Source: Cyanobacteria bacterium UBA4641 (lineage in GTDB: Bacteria > Cyanobacteriota > Vampirovibrionia > Gastranaerophilales > Gastranaerophilaceae). Taken from it: a stretch of DNA of 45,289 nucleotides. The translations under genes and the position numbers were made by a program. Below the pieces are notes generated by a model. The model worked only from the letters and a program-made list of their open reading frames with translations. It was not told the DNA's origin and made no database searches. Below, one piece after another: positions 7,506 through 14,414 of the stretch. How positions within the stretch are numbered: position 1 is the first letter of the stretch; each line of letters starts with the position of its first letter. The stretch lies in the NCBI GenBank assembly GCA_002405805.1, contig DHMN01000014.1, positions 8,604 through 53,892 on the forward strand. The letters run 5' to 3'.

Positions 7506-8225
7506 CTATTTCACGTTTTTTACAACCCAGTTGAAATAATCAGATTCGGTCTTTGCTCTATGCGCACATGTTGCTCCATTAAGACCACTTGTATTTGAAA
7601 GACTACAATATCTGGTATCATCTGTTATTGGAGTTCCTTTATCTCCCATTGTTTTTAACTCTCCATCTGCAAAATAGAAAAGAAATAAATCATATCCTAA
7701 TCGATTCGGCGGCTCTTTTACCCCATTTATATCAACAAATATCCATATTTTACCAACATTTTCTCCTGCCGGTTGTTCAAATAGCAATAAAGTTCCATCT
7801 TGTAACAAAATTTCTCCATCATCAAAATAATACTTCATTACAGCTGCTGTACCATTTAGATTTTTGTATTTTTCTGAGTTAAAATCATAACAAGGTATTG
7901 ATTTCTGTCGATAGCAATCTGTTGCTCCTGCAAGATAAGTTTTAAAAGTTCGGTAAAACATAACTCCATTATTTCTGTTATATGAACTTGGGTCAGTAGA
8001 AACATCATCAGCTTCCATCAATTTGAAGACTTGCTGAACGGTGGAATAAGATTTCAGAAATTGAGACCTTAATTTTTTAGCCTTGCTATTTGCCATCAAA
8101 TTCGGAATAGTAATTGCTGCAACAACACCAATAATTCCTAGCGTGATTAATACCTCCGCCAATGTAAAACCAAAATTTGCCTTTGTTGGTGGCATATCTA
8201 CGCGCGCAGCGCTAAAAATATTCAT
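7506..8225 (-). CDS. Type IV pilin-like (pseudopilin) protein A
   Basis: A 239-residue prepilin. A leader of about 18 residues ends in Gly and is followed by FTLAEVLITLGIIGVVAA, the class III prepilin-peptidase signature: cleavage before Phe, Glu at mature position 5, then an ~18-residue hydrophobic helix that anchors and polymerises. The mature globular domain (~170 residues) has four to five Cys that could form disulfides and resembles other pseudopilins with a DINGxxxPNxxGxD calcium-type motif (VDINGVKEPPNRLGYD). The start at 8225 is preferred over 8240 because GAGG lies 9 nt upstream of it. It diverges from the XRE regulator at 8347 with palindromes between them. Minor pilin, uptake or secretion roles are all possible. 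No assembly ATPase or platform gene is in the window. Confidence 0.88.
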   Translation of the reverse strand: MNIFSAARVDMPPTKANFGFTLAEVLITLGIIGVVAAITIPNLMANSKAKKLRSQFLKSYSTVQQVFKLMEADDVSTDPSSYNRNNGVMFYRTFKTYLAGATDCYRQKSIPCYDFNSEKYKNLNGTAAVMKYYFDDGEILLQDGTLLLFEQPAGENVGKIWIFVDINGVKEPPNRLGYDLFLFYFADGELKTMGDKGTPITDDTRYCSLSNTSGLNGATCAHRAKTESDYFNWVVKNVK

Positions 8226-8271
8226 ATCAAGTATCCTCATCCTATGTAATTTTTATTAATTATATACTTAT

Positions 8272-8310
8272 AACTCAATATATCAAGATTAATATTGAGT
8301 TTTACTCAAT
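8272..8310. promoter_or_regulatory. Tandem palindromic operator between pilin A and XRE
   Basis: Three half-sites alternate: AACTCAATAT (8272-8281), ATATTGAGTT (8292-8301) and ACTCAAT (8304-8310). The first pair forms a perfect 10-bp inverted repeat with a 10-nt spacer, and the second a perfect 7-bp inverted repeat with 3 nt between. Lying in the shared promoter region next to an XRE gene, this is probably where that regulator binds. Confidence 0.6.
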
Positions 8311-8346
8311 TATATAAAAATAAACATTGAACGATAATAGACATAT

Positions 8347-8661
8347 ATGGATATCAAAAAATTACTTGGAAAAAAGATTCAAAAAATCAGAAAAACTAGG
8401 GGCATAACTCAAGAAAAGCTTGCCGAGTTAGTAGAACTTGACACATCTAGCATCAGCCATATCGAAAACGGCAAATATTATCCGTCTGCAGAAAATCTTG
8501 AAAAAATACTAAAAGTCCTTGAAATTACTCCAAGTGAACTTTTTATGATGGAGGCAAATGCGCCTGCAAAAGACCTGATTGAAGAAATGTACAGCGCAAT
8601 GCAAAATGACGAAAATTTGACTCGTTTGATGTACAAATTTTACCGCAGCGTTAAATATTAA
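8347..8661 (+). CDS. XRE-family HTH transcriptional regulator
   Basis: A 104-residue protein. Residues ~7-62 form a Cro/C1-type HTH (KIQKIRKTRGITQEKLAELV, then a recognition helix TSSISHIENGKYYPS). A short helical tail (~70-104) ends LTRLMYKFYRSVKY and resembles the tail of the XRE protein at 30328-30654 (LELVYNLTRSL), suggesting a shared dimerisation segment. There is no ribosome site; GATAAT at 8333-8338 lies 8 nt before the ATG, so the mRNA is probably leaderless. It diverges from pseudopilin A, and its 3' end overlaps the trmD 3' end by 4 nt (convergent). It likely autoregulates and controls the pilin through the palindromes at 8272-8310. Confidence 0.88.
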   Translation: MDIKKLLGKKIQKIRKTRGITQEKLAELVELDTSSISHIENGKYYPSAENLEKILKVLEITPSELFMMEANAPAKDLIEEMYSAMQNDENLTRLMYKFYRSVKY

Positions 8662-9347
8662 TTATTTTCTTTCCATTTTTCATACAAATCAGGACGACGA
8701 AGTTTTGTACGCTCAATTTGCTGAGTTTGGCGAAATTCGTTTATCTCTTTGTGATTACCGTTTAATAAAACCTCCGGCACCTTGTAACCTCTAAAATCAC
8801 GAGGTTTTGTATAATGCGGATATTCTAAAAGCCCGTTTGAAAAACTGTCCTCTTCTGCTGATTGAATTTTGCCTAATGTACCATCGAGCTTTCTGCTCAC
8901 GGAATCCAACAAGCAAAGCGCAGGAAGTTCACCACCTGTTAAAACAAAATCACCTAGCGAAATTTCTTTTGGCTTAATTATTTCTCTGATTCGCTCGTCA
9001 AAACCTTCATAATGTCCGCAAAGCATAATTATTTGGTCATATTTTGCTAAATCAAAGACGAGTTTTTCATTGAGCGGTTCACCTTGTGGGGAAAGCATTA
9101 CGGTGATTGAATTTTCAAGTTTTTCAACACTATCATAAGCATCAATATAAGGTTGTGGCATCAAAACCATCCCTGCACCACCGCCATAAGGGGTATCATC
9201 TACTTTTTTGTGTTTATCGAGCGTAAAATCACGCGGATTTACCGTATTGAGTGAAAAAACTTCACCCTCTTTTGCACGTTTCATAATACTGACATTGCAA
9301 TAAGACTCAATAATCTCAGGGAAAAGAGTTAAAACATCAAACCTCAT
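8658..9347 (-). CDS. trmD: tRNA (guanine37-N1)-methyltransferase
   Basis: TrmD uses S-adenosylmethionine to methylate G37 next to the anticodon of tRNAs reading CNN codons, preventing +1 frameshifting. This 229-residue protein shows the SPOUT trefoil-knot signatures: MRFDVLTLFPE at the N-terminus, YGGGAGMVLMPQP (~54-66), LCGHYEGFDERI (~108-120) and SLGDFVLTGGELPAL (~131-145), including the catalytic Asp region after the knot. It is somewhat shorter than the ~250-residue E. coli enzyme at the C-terminus, as is common. Its ATG overlaps the rimM stop by 4 nt (ATGA), indicating translational coupling. Confidence 0.97.
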   Translation of the reverse strand: MRFDVLTLFPEIIESYCNVSIMKRAKEGEVFSLNTVNPRDFTLDKHKKVDDTPYGGGAGMVLMPQPYIDAYDSVEKLENSITVMLSPQGEPLNEKLVFDLAKYDQIIMLCGHYEGFDERIREIIKPKEISLGDFVLTGGELPALCLLDSVSRKLDGTLGKIQSAEEDSFSNGLLEYPHYTKPRDFRGYKVPEVLLNGNHKEINEFRQTQQIERTKLRRPDLYEKWKENN

Positions 9348-9859
9348 TCCAATAGACCCTCAAGATTATTTATCAGGATTTTTTTATTCTTGATATCCAC
9401 AACAGGCACAATAGCCTTTACAAACGGAACAAGAGAAATCTTTTTTGAATTTGTTTTGATAGAAATCAAATCACTTGCACCGTTATTAGAAACACCTATA
9501 ACAAACCCGAGTTTTTGACCGTTTTCATTATCAAAAACTTCCAGTCCTACAAGCTCGTCAATCAAAAATTCATCTTCATTCAGATTTTCTCTGATAACAG
9601 ATTCTTCCACAAATAAAAGTTTGCCTTTTAATTCAATGATATCATTGATTGAATCAATCCCTTCAAATTTGACAATCATCATATTTTTCAAAGGTTTTGC
9701 AGATAGAATATGCAAAGGAGTATAAGAATCTTTATCTTTTAAATAAACAGTATCAAGAGATGTAAAAAAGTCTTGCTGATTTTTTGAATATCCGACTTTT
9801 GCCTCACCCTTAATTCCATGGAAATTTACAATTTTTCCAACTGATACGTATTTATTCAT
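9344..9859 (-). CDS. rimM: Ribosome maturation factor RimM
   Basis: A 171-residue RimM, which binds ribosomal protein S19 and assists maturation of the 30S head domain. The N-terminal barrel begins YVSVGKIVNFHGIKGEAKV, with the family's G-HGIKGE signature. The C-terminal PRC-barrel domain (~95-170) contains DELVGLEVFDNENGQKLGFV and ends with the typical LVPFVKAIVPVVDIKNKKILI followed by an NNLEGLLE tail. Gene order rimM-trmD matches the widespread rpsP-rimM-trmD cluster, but here the upstream gene is an unusual zinc-ribbon protein 2 nt away instead of rpsP or a KH-domain gene. Confidence 0.97.
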   Translation of the reverse strand: MNKYVSVGKIVNFHGIKGEAKVGYSKNQQDFFTSLDTVYLKDKDSYTPLHILSAKPLKNMMIVKFEGIDSINDIIELKGKLLFVEESVIRENLNEDEFLIDELVGLEVFDNENGQKLGFVIGVSNNGASDLISIKTNSKKISLVPFVKAIVPVVDIKNKKILINNLEGLLE

Positions 9860-9861
9860 GA

Positions 9862-11019
9862 CTATTCTTCCGTAGGAGCCTCTTCAACAACTTTAGGCTT
9901 TCTTCCGCGTTTTTTCTTTGGAGCCTCTTCTACAGGAGTTTCATCTACAGCTTTTTCAGGTTCAGCAGAAGTTTCTTCTGCTTTAGCCTTTGCAGTTACC
10001 TTTTTAGTTGTTTTTTTAGCAGGTTTTTCAGCCTTGTCTGCCTCTGCTTTTTGATTTTTAAATTCCTCAGGAGCATCAGGTCTGTCTTGGTTCCAACGTT
10101 CTAAGCCCATTTGAGCACGAACCAAACCGATACCTACGTGAACTCTCCATTCATCCATTTTCAATTGCGCAGCAATGATTTTGTGGCAACCGATTGGAGG
10201 TAATGGCAACAACGGTTCATACAACATTTTAATAGCATTCAATTGGTCAGGTGTGATAGCCAATTTACGTTTAGGGAACGGCAATTTCGGCAACATCATT
10301 TTTTGTCTTACCAAATTGATACCAAAGAATACTTTTCTTGGTTCCAAACCGATTTTTTCACCGATGACTTCGTGTGCATCAGGGTTTGGTAAAGGCAACA
10401 TTAACTTATACAACAATTCGATTTGTTCAAGTTGTTCTCTGCTTACCAACAATTGTTTTGGAGCAGCATTTCTGTTGTTTGGTCTTCTGTTGTTATTAAA
10501 TCTGTTATTTTGTGGTCTGCGTTGATAACCGCCGGCTCTGTTGTTATCACGATTGTAGCCGCCTTGGTTATTGTTATTGTAGCGATTATTGTTGTAACCT
10601 CCTTGACGGTTGTTGTTATAACCTCTGTTATCACGATTGTAACCGCCTTGGTTATTGTTATTATAGCGATTATTGTTGTAACCGCCTTGACGATTGTTGT
10701 TATAACCTCTGTTATCGCGGTTGTAGCCACCTTGGTTATTATATTGACGTTGAGGTCTGTACGGTCTTTGGTTGTTGTTATCATCTCCTCCACTTGAATA
10801 ACTGTTGTAGAATTGTGGTCTGTTTTCCGTTGAATAACTACTTCTCGGTTGTTGTTCCTGACTTCTTGCAGGAGTAGGAGAAGAAGGGGTATCTGAACCA
10901 CTATTATCGGCACTTACCATCATTTTTTTGTCAGGGTACAAACAATCCGGACAAATTACTCTTTTAGGGTTTTTTGTTTCAAACTCACGACCGCATTTAA
11001 TGCACTTGTTTACATACAT
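9862..11019 (-). CDS. Zinc-ribbon, Asn/Gly-rich, duplicated-domain putative RNA-binding protein
   Basis: A 385-residue protein in the position usually held by rpsP/KH genes before rimM-trmD. Residues 6-26 form a zinc ribbon (CIKCGRE ... CPDC). Residues ~40-95 are Ser/Pro/Gln-rich. Residues 97-159 are a 28-residue unit repeated 2.25 times, rich in Asn, Gly, Arg and Tyr (RGG/GGY-like, intrinsically disordered). Two homologous ~60-residue domains follow (190-249 and 253-312), each with a QL..I..LY..LLPLP..-H..I...L......V..GI.LVR..M pattern that looks all-helical. The tail (~325-385) is Lys/Ala/Glu-rich with an AT-hook-like KKKRGRKPK. The composition suggests binding to RNA or ribosomes, and the operon position supports a translation role. 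No named family recognised. Confidence 0.85.
   Translation of the reverse strand: MYVNKCIKCGREFETKNPKRVICPDCLYPDKKMMVSADNSGSDTPSSPTPARSQEQQPRSSYSTENRPQFYNSYSSGGDDNNNQRPYRPQRQYNNQGGYNRDNRGYNNNRQGGYNNNRYNNNNQGGYNRDNRGYNNNRQGGYNNNRYNNNNQGGYNRDNNRAGGYQRRPQNNRFNNNRRPNNRNAAPKQLLVSREQLEQIELLYKLMLPLPNPDAHEVIGEKIGLEPRKVFFGINLVRQKMMLPKLPFPKRKLAITPDQLNAIKMLYEPLLPLPPIGCHKIIAAQLKMDEWRVHVGIGLVRAQMGLERWNQDRPDAPEEFKNQKAEADKAEKPAKKTTKKVTAKAKAEETSAEPEKAVDETPVEEAPKKKRGRKPKVVEEAPTEE
10543..10731 (-). repeat. 84-bp in-frame tandem repeat
   Basis: Within the gene at 9862-11019, an 84-bp unit encoding GGYNRDNRGYNNNR plus QGGYNNNRYNNNNQ is present twice (residues 97-124 and 125-152), followed by the first seven residues of a third copy. 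The copies are nearly identical at the DNA level, so the copy number is likely to vary between strains by slippage. Confidence 0.85.
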
Positions 11020-11104
11020 AATAAAAGCCTCTTAATTAAAAAATAACTCATAATAAAAATAAATTTAAGGTAACATCCTCACAATATAAATCGATTTCAA
11101 ATAA

Positions 11105-11129
11105 AAAATATAACTTACTGTTATATTTT
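11105..11129 (-). terminator. Probable terminator of thyX-dtd
   Basis: Arms AAAATATAAC and GTTATATTTT (10 bp, 5-nt loop) are followed on the minus strand by a run of six T. It lies between the dtd stop and the promoter region of the zinc-ribbon gene. The stem is only A/T-rich, so it may be weak. Confidence 0.5.
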
Positions 11130-11167
11130 AACATGACTTTTAAATATGTGCAAGTACCATGAACAAT

Positions 11168-11605
11168 TTATTTTTCAACCATAAAGGTAACAGGTCCGTC
11201 ATTAATCAGTTCAACGTCCATCATAGCACCGAATTTGCCTGTTTGAACAGGGATATTTAAAGATTTAACCTGACTTATAAAATATTCATAAAGTTCATTC
11301 GCAATTTCAGGAGGTGCAGATTTGTCAAAGCTTGGTCGAGTTCCTTTTTTGCAATCTCCGCACAGGGTAAATTGAGACACAATAAGCATTTCGCCCTCAA
11401 TATCCAAAATTGAACGATTCATTTTTTCATTTTCATCTTCAAAAATACGAAGTTTTGAAAGTTTATCCGCCAGTTTTTCAGCATTGAGCTTTTCATCCCC
11501 TTTTTCAACACCCAACAGTACAAGCAGACCTTGTCCGATTTTTGAATACAATTGACCGTCAATAGTGACAAATGCTCTTTTTACTCTCTGAATTAATGCT
11601 TTCAT
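11168..11605 (-). CDS. dtd: D-aminoacyl-tRNA deacylase
   Basis: Dtd hydrolyses D-aminoacyl-tRNA (and Gly-tRNA-Ala) to keep D-amino acids out of proteins. The 145-residue length is exactly typical. The signature motifs are present: MKALIQRVKRAFVTIDG at the N-terminus, SQFTLCGDCKKGTRPSF (~78-94, with the catalytic Gln-Thr segment) and the C-terminal NDGPVTFMVE (~134-143), the Gly-Pro pair being the cis chiral proofreading motif. Its ATG abuts the thyX stop with no gap, so both are translated from one mRNA. Confidence 0.97.
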   Translation of the reverse strand: MKALIQRVKRAFVTIDGQLYSKIGQGLLVLLGVEKGDEKLNAEKLADKLSKLRIFEDENEKMNRSILDIEGEMLIVSQFTLCGDCKKGTRPSFDKSAPPEIANELYEYFISQVKSLNIPVQTGKFGAMMDVELINDGPVTFMVEK

Positions 11606-12319
11606 TTATTTACCTTGCCCTAAGAGTTCAGACCTTGTAATTTTACGACCGCAAGACTTATCTTCATCGCAGAAACCTAATCTTTCACACTTCGGTACCA
11701 AATATTCTTTTAACCAAGGTTCTTCTGAAATCAAGGCATCACACATACCTTTTACAAGACATCTGATTTCGTATTGCGACCTTGTACACAAACGTAAATT
11801 AGCAAGGTGAATCATTTCTCGCAAATTCAAACTTGCAACAAGAGAACTTGCAGCAGCATTTGGCATAACAAAACGCGCATCCTCAGCCGGAATACCAGCC
11901 TCGACAAATTCTTGATACTGGTCAGAAATTTGTCCCATAAAGTTGATAAATTTTTCTTTTAATTCAGGATTTTTCTCAATAGTCGGCGGAATAATATAAT
12001 CAAATTGTCCTTTTTCTTTTACATATCGTTGAGATTTTTGAGAAAATGACATGTGTCTGTGACGTACCAGTTGGTGAGTGCATGCTCTTGAAACATTTGA
12101 AATAGCAAAACTTACCTGAATATGTTCAATTGTTGAATAATGACCTGAACCGATAACCCTTTTGATAAGTTTTAGCATTTTTTCTTCATCAGTAGCATTT
12201 TCATAAATATCAATCGGATAATCTGCGCTATAGCAAGTTCGACATGCTGTATAAATCGTCTTTAACATATTATCAGGTTTTGATATCAGGTTTACTATCG
12301 GTTTATTATTATTTTCCAT
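11606..12319 (-). CDS. thyX: Flavin-dependent thymidylate synthase
   Basis: ThyX makes dTMP from dUMP using methylene-tetrahydrofolate and FAD/NADPH. The diagnostic ThyX motif RHRxxSxxxxSxRY is present as RHRHMSFSQKSQRY (~84-97), followed by a region with AEDARFVMPNAA (~146-157) and SLNLREMIHLANLR (~165-178) forming the substrate and FAD site. At 237 residues it is of normal length. AAGGAG lies about 8 nt before the ATG. It is the first gene of a two-gene unit with dtd. No thyA is present in the window, in keeping with ThyX being the organism's dTMP source, though that cannot be judged from one window. Confidence 0.97.
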   Translation of the reverse strand: MENNNKPIVNLISKPDNMLKTIYTACRTCYSADYPIDIYENATDEEKMLKLIKRVIGSGHYSTIEHIQVSFAISNVSRACTHQLVRHRHMSFSQKSQRYVKEKGQFDYIIPPTIEKNPELKEKFINFMGQISDQYQEFVEAGIPAEDARFVMPNAAASSLVASLNLREMIHLANLRLCTRSQYEIRCLVKGMCDALISEEPWLKEYLVPKCERLGFCDEDKSCGRKITRSELLGQGK

Positions 12320-12381
12320 TGCCCATACTCCTTTTTATTGCTTTTTGCATGATAGACAAAACATAGAACATGTGCAAAATA

Positions 12382-12600
12382 TTAATCAAACGTAAACAAT
12401 TTTGAAGGTTCAACCTCTAAAGCTGTCATTAATTTCCACAGAGTTTTGAATGTGATATTTCTTGTACCACACTCGATATCACTGACATAATGCGAATCTA
12501 CACCCAACTTTTCTGCGAGTTTTTCTTGAGTATAACCTTGCATTAATCTGTAATATTTTAATCTATTTCCAAACTTCTTACTTAAACTCTTATAATCCAT
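12382..12600 (-). CDS. Small XRE-family HTH regulator
   Basis: A 72-residue protein that is essentially only a Cro/C1-type HTH: LKYYRLMQGYTQEKLAEKLG, then the recognition helix SHYVSDIECGTRNITFKTL, and a short SKLFTFD end. The ATG at 12600 is chosen over an upstream in-frame TTG at 12630 because family members begin shortly before the first helix; a TATCAT element 6 nt before it would make a leaderless transcript. It diverges from a 43-residue ORF whose promoter contains a palindrome likely to be its operator (12647-12662). It probably represses that ORF and itself. Confidence 0.82.
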   Translation of the reverse strand: MDYKSLSKKFGNRLKYYRLMQGYTQEKLAEKLGVDSHYVSDIECGTRNITFKTLWKLMTALEVEPSKLFTFD

Positions 12601-12639
12601 TCTATAATGATAATTTATTCTAATATTCAATAAAGGTTA

Positions 12640-12668
12640 TTGTAAAATACATAATTGTGTATTATAAT
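12640..12668 (+). promoter_or_regulatory. Promoter with operator palindrome in spacer
   Basis: TTGTAA (12640-12645) and TATAAT (12663-12668) are separated by 17 nt. The spacer is filled by ATACATAATTGTGTAT (12647-12662), a near-perfect palindrome. The related sequence CATAATTGTATAT occurs on the minus strand just downstream, over the start codon at 12677. Binding of the divergent HTH protein here would block this promoter. Confidence 0.6.
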
Positions 12669-12676
12669 ATACAATT

Positions 12677-12808
12677 ATGAGTCAAAATAAGTACCATAAC
12701 CTAAAAGAACAAATAAAAATGTATATCGCAAATACCGCACATAGTGAGAAAAAGCCTAATTTTACACTATTAAAAATACTTAAATCTTTATTGAAATTAA
12801 AAGATTAA
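12677..12808 (+). CDS. 43-residue small ORF, hypothetical
   Basis: Runs from ATG at 12677 to TAA at 12806, immediately followed by a strong terminator. The peptide is basic and ends in an amphipathic Leu/Lys helix (LLKILKSLLKLKD). A good promoter lies upstream, and its -10 is only 8 nt from the ATG, so translation would be leaderless. An internal ATG at 12719 is an alternative start. The promoter, operator, divergent HTH gene and terminator make a real transcription unit likely; that it is translated is less certain. A small toxin or membrane-active peptide controlled by the HTH protein is one possibility, unproven. Confidence 0.45.
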   Translation: MSQNKYHNLKEQIKMYIANTAHSEKKPNFTLLKILKSLLKLKD

Positions 12809-12839
12809 AAAAAGACCATCCATAGAAGATGGTCTTTTT
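12809..12839. terminator. Bidirectional rho-independent terminator
   Basis: Perfect 12-bp stem AAAAAGACCATC / GATGGTCTTTTT with a 7-nt loop. The T-run on each strand lets it serve both the small ORF at 12677 (plus strand) and rpmE (minus strand). Confidence 0.9.
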
Positions 12840-12858
12840 AAAGCTATCAAAAAACTTA

Positions 12859-13062
12859 TTAGTTTTTCTTGCCGTATCTTTTGTTGAATCTTTCAACTCT
12901 ACCTTCAGAGTCTAAGATTTTTTGTTGACCTGTATAGAATGGGTGGCAATTGTTACAAATTTCAACTGTCAAACCTTCTACAACAGAACCTGTTTCGATT
13001 TCGTTACCACAAACACATTTGATTGTAGTTTTCTTATAATCAGGATGAATTCCTTTTTTCAT
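12859..13062 (-). CDS. rpmE: 50S ribosomal protein L31, zinc-binding type
   Basis: A 67-residue L31 of the large-subunit central protuberance/bridge B1. It begins MKKGIHPDYKKTTIKCVCGN and keeps the four-cysteine zinc site (CxC at 16/18, then CNNC at 37/40), followed by HPFYTGQQKILDSEGRVERFNKRYGKK. It is therefore the zinc-containing C+ form, which in other bacteria can be swapped for a C- paralogue under zinc starvation. AGAGGT precedes the ATG. It is monocistronic, ending at the bidirectional terminator 12809-12839. Confidence 0.97.
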   Translation of the reverse strand: MKKGIHPDYKKTTIKCVCGNEIETGSVVEGLTVEICNNCHPFYTGQQKILDSEGRVERFNKRYGKKN

Positions 13063-13234
13063 GGTTACCTCTTTCCTTCAAGATTCCAAACTTGAATATT
13101 GATTTACATTCGACTAGAGCCATAGTACAACGGTAAATATAAAAAATCAAGTAAAGTTTACAAATGGTTAAGGGATAAGTTTTCACCTGTTCACTTTTGG
13201 CTATTGTCGGATATGAGCTTAGAGTCAAATTATA

Positions 13235-13371
13235 TGTCATTCTGAAAGCCTAGAAAATTTATGCGAAGAATGAGCATATAATTTTCTTGCTATTCAGAAT
13301 CTCTAACTGGACATATTATCCTTATGGTTAATTTGTAGTATTGAAGACCCTGAAACAAGTTCAGGGTGACA
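13235..13371. repeat. TGTCATTCTGAA-family dispersed repeat, copy B
   Basis: A 137-bp copy beginning TGTCATTCTGAA, with internal TTCAGAATCTCTAACTGGAC, and ending GACCCTGAAACAAGTTCAGG plus GTGACA. The left interior differs from copy A, whereas the right third is nearly identical. Confidence 0.75.
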
Positions 13372-13408
13372 AAATGAATAGTTCCTCGTAATGACATGAG
13401 TACATACT

Positions 13409-13428
13409 GTCGGCATAGCAATGCCGAC
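13409..13428. repeat. GTCGGC-type short hairpin repeat, copy 3
   Basis: Perfect 8-bp arms GTCGGCAT and ATGCCGAC around AGCA, followed by CTAC. There is no U-tract on either strand. Confidence 0.7.
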
Positions 13429-13593
13429 CTACTTTATTCCTTAGAGCCTTAATGTCTTTACAACTTAGTATTTTTATTTCTAATACCATCCGCGCATACA
13501 CCCCTTTGTATTAAAAATATGTAAAGGAATAGATTTATTATCTTGAGCGTGTATAATAAAATGGGATATATTTAATATGGATTTGAAAAAATT

Positions 13594-14388
13594 ATGCAAA
13601 ATACATTAGAGAGAAAAGCTATTAAAAATATAGATTTTAACTGTGATTTGGCTCAAAGTTTTGGTATTTACAAAAACAGCACCGAATCAAGATTACTGGA
13701 TTACGTTAGTTCGGTTAATATTTCATGCGGATTTCATGCCGGCGACCCACTCACAATCAAAGAGGCGCTTTTAGAGGCAAAGGCTAAAAACGTTGTAGTT
13801 GGCGCGCACATCGGTTTTGATGATATCCAAGGATTTGGATACAGACAAATGGAGCTTGATTCAGACGAACTTGAGGCTCTTGTTATGTACCAAGTCGGTG
13901 CAATTATGACATTTGCAAAAGCTTACAGTATGGAAATTGAACACGTAAGACCACATGGTGCAATGTACAGACAAGCTGCCGAAAATATTGAAACTTCAAG
14001 AACAATCGCAAGAGCAATCAAAAAATGTTCAAAATGGTTAATTTATTACGGAGCAACAGGTGATAATTTGGCACAAGTAGGCGAGGAAGAAAACCTACAA
14101 GTTGCACACGAAGTTCACCTAGAAAAAATTTATGACACTAATGGAAATATTGATTTTTCTGCAAGAGACTTGGAAAACACAAACGTATCTATCCAAAGAT
14201 TAAAAGATTTGTTACAAAATTCTCAAGTTTCTAATAACGTTGGCGGAAAAACAATTGTAAGAGCTGATTCAATTCACTTCTCTAACAAATTGCCGAATGC
14301 GAAAGATTTAATCATTCAGGCTAGAGAAATAATTGAACCGTTGCCGTACAATTACAAAAACGCACAAAAATCAGGTTGGGTTGATTAA
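13594..14388 (+). CDS. pxpA: LamB/YcsF family protein (5-oxoprolinase subunit A-like)
   Basis: A 264-residue LamB/YcsF protein. In the PxpABC enzyme this family performs ATP-dependent opening of 5-oxoproline to glutamate. Signatures: DFNCDLAQSFG near the N-terminus (family form: D-N-D-GE-FG), SVNISCGFHAGDP (~43-55), VGAHIGFDD (~71-79) and VRPHGAMY (~125-132). The first motif has Leu-Ala-Gln in place of the usual Gly/Asn-Glu residues, a deviation worth noting. PxpB and PxpC are not adjacent; instead it leads the operon with yvcK 26 nt downstream, so its substrate here may not be 5-oxoproline. The ribosome site is weak. Confidence 0.85.
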   Translation: MQNTLERKAIKNIDFNCDLAQSFGIYKNSTESRLLDYVSSVNISCGFHAGDPLTIKEALLEAKAKNVVVGAHIGFDDIQGFGYRQMELDSDELEALVMYQVGAIMTFAKAYSMEIEHVRPHGAMYRQAAENIETSRTIARAIKKCSKWLIYYGATGDNLAQVGEEENLQVAHEVHLEKIYDTNGNIDFSARDLENTNVSIQRLKDLLQNSQVSNNVGGKTIVRADSIHFSNKLPNAKDLIIQAREIIEPLPYNYKNAQKSGWVD

Positions 14389-14414
14389 TATTACAAAGAT
14401 AAAAAGGGATAAGT

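Larger units (their letters stand above)
13063..13593. other. Repeat-rich intergenic region between rpmE and pxpA
   Basis: This 531-base divergent gap has no credible gene. It contains a 22-nt segment (13191-13212) shared with the interior of the 7009-7310 element, a TGTCATTCTGAA-family repeat (13235-13371) and a perfect GTCGGC hairpin (13409-13428). TATAAT at 13552-13557 preceded by TG is a possible extended -10 for the pxpA operon. Confidence 0.7.

Noticed and set aside
7506..8225. Type IV pilus or type II secretion gene cluster
   Set aside because: Only isolated pseudopilins occur; no pilB/pilT-type ATPase, pilC-type platform, prepilin peptidase or secretin is in the window.
10543..10731. 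Possible CRISPR-like array
   Set aside because: Repeats are contiguous, in frame and have no unique spacers; they are a protein-coding tandem repeat.
10423..10913. Long open frames on both strands opposite and within the Asn/Gly repeat gene
   Set aside because: They are by-products of the low-complexity 84-bp tandem repeat; the 9862-11019 frame alone has a zinc ribbon, conserved duplicated domains and operon spacing.
12859..13062. Zinc-responsive (Zur) box upstream of rpmE
   Set aside because: The upstream sequence has no clear palindrome of the Zur type, so no site can be claimed.
13040..13240. Minus-strand open frame overlapping the rpmE start
   Set aside because: It covers the rpmE promoter region and a repeat fragment, with no ribosome site and no recognisable protein features.
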